This document shows positions 1 to 5,945 of a DNA stretch of 6,858 bases, piece by piece (within the stretch, counting starts at the first letter, position 1; every line of letters starts with the position of its first letter). The position numbers and the translations under genes were made by a program. Origin of the DNA: an uncultured Porphyromonadaceae bacterium (lineage in GTDB: Bacteria > Bacteroidota > Bacteroidia > Bacteroidales > Muribaculaceae); the NCBI GenBank assembly GCA_905193395.1, contig CAJJOO010000076.1:1-6858 (forward strand). The letters run 5' to 3'. The notes below the pieces were generated by a model. It was not told the DNA's origin and did not search any database. It saw only the letters and a program-made list of their open reading frames with translations.

Positions 1-632
1 ACCGTGTCGAACTGCTCAGAGAGGATTTTATGAAGGAAATGTTTGGTGCTTGTCTTGCCGTAACTGCCCGTCACGCCGATAATCTTCAGATCGGGCATCG
101 AGGCCAGGCGGCGAGCGGCGTCATTGTAATACCGGCGCACGATAAGTTTTTCAACGGGTTTGAGGATAAACGCGGCAGCGACGATGGCGAGGTGCGAGCA
201 GCAGTAGCAGCCAAGCAGTGCGACCGTCGCGGCAAAGACGCGGGCAAACAAATCTCCGCCGACAATAAAAAACACAGCCACGGCTACGGCCAGACACAGC
301 AGCACGGCAGTGGAATAGATGCGTATGGCGCGGGCCGTCCACACCAGCGGTTTCTTGTACTCGGCCGTGGAAAGACGGTAGGTAAGTACGATGGCGAATA
401 TTCCGGAGGCAATCAGCGAAAAATAGGGGTGGCTGAATGTGGTAAGCGAAACGAAGAACAGCACAAGCCCCGTGAGACGCATCCATGAGGTGGAATCCTG
501 GGATTCGGAAAGCCAGCGGCGGTAACGGTCGAAGCGATATGAGTTCTGCTGGAACATCATCAGGTCGCGCCGTAGTTCGTTCCGGAGCGCGATGGCAAGA
601 AAGGCCAGCGTGATAAAGGCGACAATTATCAT
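1..632 (-). CDS. Membrane-anchored Mur ligase family protein (MurF-like), N-terminal part
   Basis: This is a partial gene: 210 codons plus two bases are visible and it continues past the left edge. Read from ATG at 632, residues 186-197 are GVTGSYGKTSTK, the ATP-binding P-loop of Mur ligases (K193, T194), which form amide bonds between amino acids or peptides and a carboxylate through an acyl-phosphate. The first 185 residues are not the usual UDP-sugar-binding domain of MurF. They hold hydrophobic segments at about 1-16, 53-86, 107-124 and 130-157, so the enzyme should sit in the inner membrane with the catalytic part in the cytoplasm. The start lies 10 nt after the stop of the alpha/beta hydrolase, so the two are probably co-transcribed. 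No Shine-Dalgarno sequence is visible. The substrate is unknown. A D-Ala-D-Ala-adding (MurF) role is possible, but an accessory ligase on lipid-linked or other substrates is equally plausible. The family call is firm and the exact role is not. Confidence 0.85.
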   Translation of the reverse strand, partial: MIIVAFITLAFLAIALRNELRRDLMMFQQNSYRFDRYRRWLSESQDSTSWMRLTGLVLFFVSLTTFSHPYFSLIASGIFAIVLTYRLSTAEYKKPLVWTARAIRIYSTAVLLCLAVAVAVFFIVGGDLFARVFAATVALLGCYCCSHLAIVAAAFILKPVEKLIVRRYYNDAARRLASMPDLKIIGVTGSYGKTSTKHFLHKILSEQFDT

Positions 633-642
633 TTCGTGGAAA

Positions 643-1419
643 TCAGATACTGTTGTAGTTGGGTAAGATGAAGCGGCGCACCACCGCAGCGCACTGGTAG
701 GGATTGTCGACGAAACTGAAATGTCCGGCCCCGGGGAATGAAATCAGGCCGGCGCCTTTAATCAGTTTCTGCATGATACGGGCATCGCGCATAGGGGTGG
801 CGGTGTCGTTCTCGCCCCAGATAAGGATCGTGGGAGCCTCGATCAGCGGCATTTCGGACCGCAGGTCCTCGTTCACGACCTTCACCATAACCTTACGCAT
901 CATCGGAGAGCAGTTGTTGTAGTCGTAGGAACCGCGACGCGAGCGCATTTCCGAGATGATACGTTCTGCCCGCCGGCGACCCAGAATATTGGGATAGAGC
1001 CATTTGGCCAGTTTATAACTGTAAACCTTCATATAGTAGCGCAGCGAACGCCTGGGCTTCACACCGGCGGCATCGACAAGAATCAGTTTCTCGACCTTGT
1101 TGCGAGAGGCAAACTTTATGGCCACACGGCCGCCGAATGAATGTCCGAGGACGATTGGCGTATCCAGATTGAGGATATGGATGAAATCCTCGAGCATACG
1201 GGTATATTCCTCGACGCCCCAGGGTGTGAGCGGTTCGTCGCTCTTGCCGAAACCGGGCATATCGAGATTGTAGACGGTGTGATGTTCCGAACCGACACGC
1301 TCGAACAGCGACAGTGCCGAACTGTCGCAGCCCCATCCATGCATCAGGATGATTGGCTTGCCCGAACCGACGGTGCGGTAATGCACCTTTATATTATTAA
1401 TTTCTATATCCTTTTCCAT
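643..1419 (-). CDS. Alpha/beta fold hydrolase
   Basis: This complete 258-residue protein has the usual length of a single-domain alpha/beta hydrolase. Visible motifs are the oxyanion-hole segment HGWG (27-30), the nucleophile elbow GHSFGG with S94, the acid in GENDTATP (D205) and the catalytic histidine in GAGHFS (H233). The catalytic triad is therefore intact. A basic cap region lies at about 120-190 (KPRRSLRYY, GRRRAERI). No signal peptide is seen, so it should be cytosolic. It likely hydrolyses an ester, thioester or amide, but the substrate cannot be read from the sequence. It is the first gene of a two-gene unit, 10 nt ahead of the membrane-anchored Mur ligase, which suggests a role in removing or editing a product or precursor of that ligase. 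The ATG at 1419 is supported by a promoter about 24 nt upstream. A lipase, esterase or haloperoxidase-like label would be over-specific. Confidence 0.9.
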   Translation of the reverse strand: MEKDIEINNIKVHYRTVGSGKPIILMHGWGCDSSALSLFERVGSEHHTVYNLDMPGFGKSDEPLTPWGVEEYTRMLEDFIHILNLDTPIVLGHSFGGRVAIKFASRNKVEKLILVDAAGVKPRRSLRYYMKVYSYKLAKWLYPNILGRRRAERIISEMRSRRGSYDYNNCSPMMRKVMVKVVNEDLRSEMPLIEAPTILIWGENDTATPMRDARIMQKLIKGAGLISFPGAGHFSFVDNPYQCAAVVRRFILPNYNSI

Positions 1420-1442
1420 TGAGATTGACTTTTATACTGACA

Positions 1443-1474
1443 CAAAGTTACGAAATAATGATTGGAAAGTCAAT
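1443..1474 (-). promoter_or_regulatory. Bacteroidetes-type promoter of the hydrolase/Mur ligase operon
   Basis: On the minus strand, TAACTTTG (1450-1443) matches the -7 consensus TAnnTTTG. An ATTG at 1474-1471 lies exactly 20 nt upstream and fits the -33 TTTG element at the usual 19-21 nt spacing. Transcription should start near 1437, giving a leader of about 18 nt before the ATG at 1419. This is the best complete promoter match in the window. Confidence 0.7.
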
Positions 1475-1477
1475 ATC

Positions 1478-1494
1478 CGTAACTGTGTCGTAAC
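1478..1494. repeat. Direct repeat CGTAAC, 11-bp period, upstream of the hydrolase promoter
   Basis: On the plus strand CGTAAC occurs at 1478-1483 and again at 1489-1494, one helical turn apart. The inverted copy GTTACG lies at 1447-1452 inside the extended -7 box. Relative to the predicted start near 1437 the repeats fall at about -41 to -57, a position common for activator sites. A 6-bp repeat in a short intergenic region can arise by chance, so this is only a candidate operator. Confidence 0.3.
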
Positions 1495-1523
1495 AAAATG
1501 CTCGCAGGATTGACAAATTTGTA

Positions 1524-3104
1524 TCAATAGTCGTATACAAGTTCGAAATCGTCGAGATAGAGGACCGCGCCGTCGGCACCGGTGAAGTAGTCGCCGAGCA
1601 TGCTGGCCGAAGCCGTGACCAGCAGATACTTCGGAACCCGCGAGGTTGAACGGTAGTTCAGTTCGATTTCGAATGGCGTGTATTCGTCGACATCGTGGTC
1701 GATTTCAATCTTGCCGTAGGCAATGACCATCGGGTCATTCTCGTCGAAGAGATGACGGTCGTTAGGGTCGGTGCGTATCTCGAAAGGAGCGTCCTGGTCA
1801 ATCAGGGCTACCCAGATGATGCCGGTATCGTCGCGCCCCTTCATATCTTCAAAGCCTTTTGAAGCGTAGTTGATAGGGGCGGTCTTGTATTTGAACCAGC
1901 CTTTCAGTTTGGTGGGACGCATTGTGAACGGACGGCCGAAGTCGAGGATACCGTTGGTGCCGACTGTGCGGACATACGAGCCGACGAAAAGGTTTCCGGC
2001 AGCAAGTTTGCCCAGGATGCTGATGCCGACGAATTTGGATTGCAACATGGCGGCATAGCCCGAACCGGAACGGGTGTCGGTGGTAGGCACGGTGTTGGAC
2101 TGGCCGAGTGTCGTGGCGCCCTTGTTACCGGTGTCCCAGTAGGGGGTACCGTTTTCGGCCCAGGGATTCCATACCTTGCCGTTGAGCCACCACTGCTCAA
2201 AATCGCTGTTAGGCAACTGAATGGCCTCTCCGGTGGTAAATTCGATTGTGGCTCCGCGGTCGTCGCCGGAGAAGGCGCGGCCTTCATAGGTGGTCGAGGG
2301 CGCCAGATGTATCAGACGTGCATAGAACGAGCCGCCGTCGGAAACAATCTCTGACTGCGGAACGACAATCCATTCCGTTTCGCCTTTCAGGCGGTATTCG
2401 ATGCCATGTTCCTTATCTGAGGGTGCCTCGCCATAAATCCAGGCCACATTGGTCCAGGCGTCAATGGAGGTGGTGTAGACGGTAGCCTCGACAGCCTCGG
2501 CCGTAATTGTCCATACTACGGTGCGGCCATAGGCGGTCACATCGACCTCGAGCGGGGATGAGAGGTCAATATAGTTGCCTTGCAGTTGCGGGCTGTATGT
2601 GCAGCCCACAGGGCCAAGTTTGGCAGTTTCGACATATACGCGCGAGAGGTCCGAGCCACGGGCAATCTTGACGTTGACCGTGTGCTTTTCCGGGTCGATT
2701 TCGGCTGCGCCTACCTGCGCGCCAACTGTGAAATAGCGCTCGATGGTCTGATTGCCGGTTATCGTCCACACATAGTCCTGGTACAGACGCAGGGTGACTT
2801 CATATGGCTTGCTGAGGTCGAGCGGCTTCGAGAGGTCGCCGGCCACCAGTTCGGAACCGGGTGTGATGGACCATTCCTCGAGACTGACATTCTCGATATC
2901 GACATTCTCGTCGAAAAAGAGGTTTACCGAACGCGAGGCCGAGTCAATCTGGGCCGGGCGCGACTGTCCGTCGGCAACCATAGTGACGATGTTGGGCTGG
3001 ATGCGGGGGTAGGGAATATCGTCCTTGATACACCCCGTGACAAAGACAGCCAGAAGGGCCGTCGCTGAATAGTATGTGAATTTGGCGAGTCGCATTTGAA
3101 TCAT
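1524..3104 (-). CDS. PCMD-type surface lipoprotein
   Basis: This is a complete 526-residue secreted lipoprotein. The N-terminus is a signal peptide ending in the lipobox VTGC, with lipidated C25. The next residues, IKDD, fit the Bacteroidetes lipoprotein export signal (a Lys followed by two acidic residues just after the Cys), so display on the cell surface is predicted. Two similar beta-sandwich-like repeats follow (about 38-117 and 121-203), each closing with a WTITG/WTITAE strand, as in DUF5018-like repeats. A fibronectin-III-like segment spans about 206-292. Residues from about 296 to the end resemble the PCMD domain (putative carbohydrate metabolism domain): they open with LPNSDFEQWW and close with the typical LYLDDFELVYD. 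No catalytic residues can be assigned; glycan binding is a plausible but unproven role. The start overlaps the upstream stop as ATGA, implying translational coupling. A start at M4 (3095) would also give a good signal peptide. It is the last gene of a three-gene operon with two barrel proteins. Confidence 0.85.
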   Translation of the reverse strand: MIQMRLAKFTYYSATALLAVFVTGCIKDDIPYPRIQPNIVTMVADGQSRPAQIDSASRSVNLFFDENVDIENVSLEEWSITPGSELVAGDLSKPLDLSKPYEVTLRLYQDYVWTITGNQTIERYFTVGAQVGAAEIDPEKHTVNVKIARGSDLSRVYVETAKLGPVGCTYSPQLQGNYIDLSSPLEVDVTAYGRTVVWTITAEAVEATVYTTSIDAWTNVAWIYGEAPSDKEHGIEYRLKGETEWIVVPQSEIVSDGGSFYARLIHLAPSTTYEGRAFSGDDRGATIEFTTGEAIQLPNSDFEQWWLNGKVWNPWAENGTPYWDTGNKGATTLGQSNTVPTTDTRSGSGYAAMLQSKFVGISILGKLAAGNLFVGSYVRTVGTNGILDFGRPFTMRPTKLKGWFKYKTAPINYASKGFEDMKGRDDTGIIWVALIDQDAPFEIRTDPNDRHLFDENDPMVIAYGKIEIDHDVDEYTPFEIELNYRSTSRVPKYLLVTASASMLGDYFTGADGAVLYLDDFELVYDY

Positions 3105-3934
3105 ATTACCACCATCAGACCGAAGTTGATGTTGAAGATATTAAAACGGAAATTGGCTCCGGAAGTGAAACGCTTGCCTTCGTCAATTCCGTCCGTGACC
3201 TGATGTTCGCGGCGGAAATTGATGCCGAAAACACCGAACGAGACATTGAAGGCAACGTACTCCTGGATAAAAACAGCGACACCGGGGCTGAAGTTGAGGC
3301 TTCCCTCGGTAATTGTGGTGCGGGTGTCGCGGGGCTTGCCGTCGTAAAGGCGTTTGAAGCGCGTGGAACCGCTGCCCACGGTGACATCAACCTCGTTGAA
3401 GATGCCGAAACGTTTGCTTTTATTCAGTCCGATATAGTTGCGGTAGAATAAGGAGGTACTCAGCGACTGGGTATAGTAACTTACGTCGCGGAGGTCGAAA
3501 TTTATGTCGTCGTCGAAATCGACGGACATGCGTCCGAGGTCGCCGGTGCCGCGCGAATAATTGAAGCGCACGCCTACCGACTGGTTGTTACGGATGAAAT
3601 AGGAAATAAACGGCTTGATGGAGTAGATCTTACCGTTGAAATCGACATTTTCAATCAGCGAGAGGAGGCGGGAGTCGTCGGTGTTGAGTTCGCCATAAGA
3701 GGCAGTGAGGCCGACACTCCATTTTCCTTTCGGAATAAAGAGATAGTTGAACAGACCGCGGTCGAAACGTCCGAGATTTCGCTCGGGAATCACCAGCCCG
3801 ACGGTGTCGCCGTTGACAATCACCTTTTCGTGGAGGTCGGGGTTATCGGGAGCGAGCGATTTGCGGACAATCTGCTGGGCGGCGGCATCAAAAGCGGCCG
3901 CAAAAACCAATGTCAGGATAATCAGATATTTCAT
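3101..3934 (-). CDS. Outer-membrane beta-barrel protein, paralog B (long form)
   Basis: This complete 277-residue protein has a signal peptide with predicted cleavage after A19 (DAAA-QQ). A soluble segment of about 45 residues follows (VNGDTVGLVIPERNLGRFDRG at about 40-60, split here only by eye from the barrel). From residue 67 the sequence alternates polar and hydrophobic residues in strands with aromatic girdles (FIPKGKWSVGLTASY, SIKPFISYFI, VGVRFNYSRG, RFGIFNEVDVTVGSG), ending with NFRFNIFNINFGLMVVI. This pattern fits a barrel of roughly 8-10 strands in the outer membrane. It is clearly homologous to the protein encoded just upstream (3942-4691) over nearly its whole barrel but has an extra N-terminal segment. 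Its start is 7 nt after that gene's stop, and its own stop overlaps the lipoprotein start. The function is unknown. Guidance or anchoring of the partner lipoprotein, or transport, are guesses. Confidence 0.8.
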   Translation of the reverse strand: MKYLIILTLVFAAAFDAAAQQIVRKSLAPDNPDLHEKVIVNGDTVGLVIPERNLGRFDRGLFNYLFIPKGKWSVGLTASYGELNTDDSRLLSLIENVDFNGKIYSIKPFISYFIRNNQSVGVRFNYSRGTGDLGRMSVDFDDDINFDLRDVSYYTQSLSTSLFYRNYIGLNKSKRFGIFNEVDVTVGSGSTRFKRLYDGKPRDTRTTITEGSLNFSPGVAVFIQEYVAFNVSFGVFGINFRREHQVTDGIDEGKRFTSGANFRFNIFNINFGLMVVI

Positions 3935-3941
3935 GGCCGCG

Positions 3942-4691
3942 TCAGATATAGAATGTCATCCCGAACGTAATCGAGAACAGATTAATTTTGAAATTAGCGC
4001 TGGACATGTCGCGGTGTGCCACGTAGATACGGTCGGTGGTCGATTTGGTCTTTGTATAGTCGAAGCCCATCACGCCCACATTCACTTCGAGGGCGGAATA
4101 GTTGGTGAGGAATACGACCAGACCCGGAGCGATGCCGGCATTGAAGTTGAAATTGCGCTCGTAAGTGCCGGTGAAGTCGTTGTCGAGGCCGCTGCTGATT
4201 TTCGCCTGTCCGCCGCCGAGTTGCAACTGCACCTCGTAGAACATACCGAAACGTGTATTGGAGCCGAGCGACAGGTACTGGCGGAAAGCGCCCATCACAT
4301 GGTAATTATGCGAAATGGAATACAGGTTGTCGACATCATATTCGGAATCCTTGCCCAGGACGATATCGGCGCTGTTGAGGCGTGTGCGCTGACGCGAATA
4401 GGACAGGCGGCCGCCGGCAGCCATATTGTCCTTGAAGGCGAACATCAGCATGGGGCTGACCTTGAAGGTATATGAATCGCCGTTGAGATTCTCGAATACC
4501 AGGAACTGATATGAATCCTGGTCGCTTTGCGAATAACTGACGCTGACACCCGTAATCCACTGTCCTTTCGGGACGAAGGTTGTCTGCTCGATATCGCGGC
4601 TGAACACCTGCTGGGCTTCGGCGCCAGGGGGCATCATGGCACCTGCCGCCAAAAGCATGGCCGGGAGTATTCTTTTGAGACTAATTATCAT
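3942..4691 (-). CDS. Outer-membrane beta-barrel protein, paralog A (short form)
   Basis: This complete 249-residue protein is the first gene of the three-gene operon. A signal peptide with positively charged start (K6, R7) and hydrophobic core ends at A26 (AEA-QQ). The mature part is made of amphipathic strands: FVPKGQWITGVSVSY (39-53), FKVSPMLMFAF (76-86), AAGGRLSYSR (91-100), RFGMFYEVQLQLGGG (147-161), and the final NFKINLFSITFGMTFYI (233-249). Each of these has a counterpart in paralog B; for example, PKGQW matches PKGKW, RFGMFYEV matches RFGIFNEV, and the C-terminal strand matches NFRFNIFNINFG. An outer-membrane barrel is therefore the best call. No ligand, enzyme or plug motif is seen. 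The ATG at 4691 is supported by the promoter box ending 19 nt upstream. The family is unnamed to me, and the role is unknown. Confidence 0.8.
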   Translation of the reverse strand: MIISLKRILPAMLLAAGAMMPPGAEAQQVFSRDIEQTTFVPKGQWITGVSVSYSQSDQDSYQFLVFENLNGDSYTFKVSPMLMFAFKDNMAAGGRLSYSRQRTRLNSADIVLGKDSEYDVDNLYSISHNYHVMGAFRQYLSLGSNTRFGMFYEVQLQLGGGQAKISSGLDNDFTGTYERNFNFNAGIAPGLVVFLTNYSALEVNVGVMGFDYTKTKSTTDRIYVAHRDMSSANFKINLFSITFGMTFYI

Positions 4692-4710
4692 AGCAAAATC
4701 AATTTGGGGT

Positions 4711-4737
4711 CAAAGTTACGAAAATTAGGCGAATCAA
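4711..4737 (-). promoter_or_regulatory. Promoter of the two-barrel/lipoprotein operon
   Basis: On the minus strand TAACTTTG (4718-4711) matches the Bacteroidetes -7 box and is preceded by CG, as in the hydrolase promoter. The nearest -33-like element is GGTTG around 4739-4735, with a spacer of only 16 nt, so the upstream element is weak. The predicted start near 4705 gives a leader of only about 14 nt before the ATG at 4691. Confidence 0.6.
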
Positions 4738-4765
4738 CCTATACGATTGTAAAAATATGTCAAAT

Positions 4766-4807
4766 AAAAAAAGCGCACCCGGAACCAGCGATGTGGTTCC
4801 GGGTGCG
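4766..4807 (-). terminator. Intrinsic terminator of the aldolase gene
   Basis: The plus-strand arms CGCACCCGGAACC (4774-4786) and GGTTCCGGGTGCG (4795-4807) form a perfect 13-bp GC-rich stem with an 8-nt loop. Read in the minus direction, the hairpin is followed almost at once by seven T (complement of A at 4766-4772). It starts about 29 nt after the aldolase stop and insulates the barrel operon, whose promoter begins about 30 nt further on. There is no T-run on the plus-strand side, so it works in one direction. Confidence 0.93.
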
Positions 4808-4835
4808 GATATTAGGGGATTAAGTACCTGACAGA

Positions 4836-5834
4836 TTATTCAGCCTTGCCGGCGCTGCCCAGAACGTTTACAATCTTGTGGCGATAGAGTTTCTCCATAT
4901 TGTCGCGGGCCGGACCGAGGTATTTGCGGGGGTCGAATTCAGCGGGTTTCTCGGCAAATACGCGGCGAACGGCGGCGGTCATGGCCAGACGGCTGTCGGA
5001 GTCGATGTTGATCTTGCAGACAGCGCTTTTGGCGGCTTTGCGGAGTTGTTCCTCGGGAATACCGATTGCATCGGGGAGTTTGCCACCGAACATGTTGATG
5101 GTGTCAACTTCGTCCTGGGGAACCGACGACGAGCCGTGGAGCACGATGGGGAAGCCGGGGAGTTTTTCCATAACGGCGTCGAGCACGTTGAAAGCCAGCG
5201 GCGGGGGAACGAGTTTGCCGTTCTCGTCGCGAGTGCACTGTGCGGGAGTGAACTTGTATGCGCCGTGCGAAGTACCGATGGAGATAGCGAGGGAGTCGCA
5301 ACCGGTTTTCTGCGCGAATTCGATAACCTCTTCGGGGTCGGTGTATGTGTGGTGTTCGTGAGCGACTTCGTCCTCAACACCGGCAAGAACGCCGAGTTCG
5401 CCTTCGACTGTTACGTCGAACTGGTGGGCGTATTCAACGACTTTCTTGGTGAGTTCGATGTTCTTCTCGAAGGGAAGGGCGGAACCGTCAATCATTACGG
5501 ACGAGAAACCGAAATCGATGCAATTCTTGCAGAGTTCGAAGGAATCACCGTGGTCGAGGTGAAGAACAATCTGGGGCTTTTCCCAGCCGAGTTCTTTGGC
5601 GTATTCAACAGCACCCTGGGCCATATAGCGCAGGAGAGTGGCGTTGGCATAGTTGCGGGCGCCTTTCGATACCTGGAGAATAACGGGCGATTTTTCAGCA
5701 GCGGCAGCCTTGATGATAGCCTGTAATTGCTCCATGTTGTTGAAATTGAATGCGGGGATGGCATAGCCGCCCTTGATTGCCTTGGCAAACATTTCGCGGG
5801 TGTTGACCAAGCCTAAGTCTTTGTAACTTACCAT
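4836..5834 (-). CDS. fba: Fructose-bisphosphate aldolase, class II
   Basis: This complete 332-residue enzyme cleaves fructose 1,6-bisphosphate to dihydroxyacetone phosphate and glyceraldehyde 3-phosphate (reversibly) in glycolysis and gluconeogenesis, in the cytosol. The zinc-dependent class II active site is intact. HLDHGD carries the catalytic D94 and zinc ligand H95. EGELG lies at 144-148. GTSHGAYK holds H190, and LHGSSS holds H233, the two other zinc ligands. KINIDSD (274-280) gives the phosphate-binding NID segment. The insertion AHEHHTYTDPEEV (158-170) and overall length fit the longer class II aldolases rather than tagatose-bisphosphate aldolase, although related ketose-bisphosphate substrates cannot be excluded from sequence alone. 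The gene has its own promoter (-7 box at 5885-5892) and a strong terminator at 4766-4807, so it is probably transcribed alone. The leader is A/T-rich, typical of well-expressed genes in this phylum that lack a Shine-Dalgarno sequence. Confidence 0.96.
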   Translation of the reverse strand: MVSYKDLGLVNTREMFAKAIKGGYAIPAFNFNNMEQLQAIIKAAAAEKSPVILQVSKGARNYANATLLRYMAQGAVEYAKELGWEKPQIVLHLDHGDSFELCKNCIDFGFSSVMIDGSALPFEKNIELTKKVVEYAHQFDVTVEGELGVLAGVEDEVAHEHHTYTDPEEVIEFAQKTGCDSLAISIGTSHGAYKFTPAQCTRDENGKLVPPPLAFNVLDAVMEKLPGFPIVLHGSSSVPQDEVDTINMFGGKLPDAIGIPEEQLRKAAKSAVCKINIDSDSRLAMTAAVRRVFAEKPAEFDPRKYLGPARDNMEKLYRHKIVNVLGSAGKAE

Positions 5835-5884
5835 ATTGGAGTTTTTATATTAAATTTTTAAATCCGTTATCCGGTTTTGCACCG

Positions 5885-5892
5885 CAAAGTTA
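5885..5892 (-). promoter_or_regulatory. -7 promoter box of the aldolase gene
   Basis: On the minus strand TAACTTTG matches TAnnTTTG and is identical to the boxes of the two other operons. No TTTG or TTG occurs at the expected -33 position (about 5913-5916). The predicted start is near 5879, giving a leader of about 45 nt that is very A/T-rich next to the ATG at 5834. Confidence 0.6.
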
Positions 5893-5945
5893 GAAAATAT
5901 TTTTGACTTAGATGCCCGATTATGGAATTTTTTCTATAATGGAAA

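Noticed and set aside
30..488. 152-codon open frame on the plus strand
   Set aside because: It is antisense to the membrane domain and P-loop of the Mur ligase, which is far better supported by motifs.
1510..1527. Palindrome TTGACAAATTTGTATCAA at the end of the lipoprotein gene, considered as a terminator
   Set aside because: The stem is A/T-rich and imperfect, overlaps the stop codon and has no T-run after it.
3747..4475. 242-codon open frame on the plus strand opposite the two barrel genes
   Set aside because: It spans the junction of two well-supported minus-strand genes, is antisense to both, and has no promoter or recognisable domain.
4878..5726. 282-codon open frame on the plus strand opposite the aldolase
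   Set aside because: It lies wholly antisense to a certain enzyme gene, its protein has no recognisable motif, and it is explained by the codon bias of the real gene.
5919..5940. Inverted repeat ATTAT/ATAAT just after the dehydrogenase gene, considered as a terminator
   Set aside because: Only five A/T pairs around a 12-nt loop, with no proper T-run; too weak to call.
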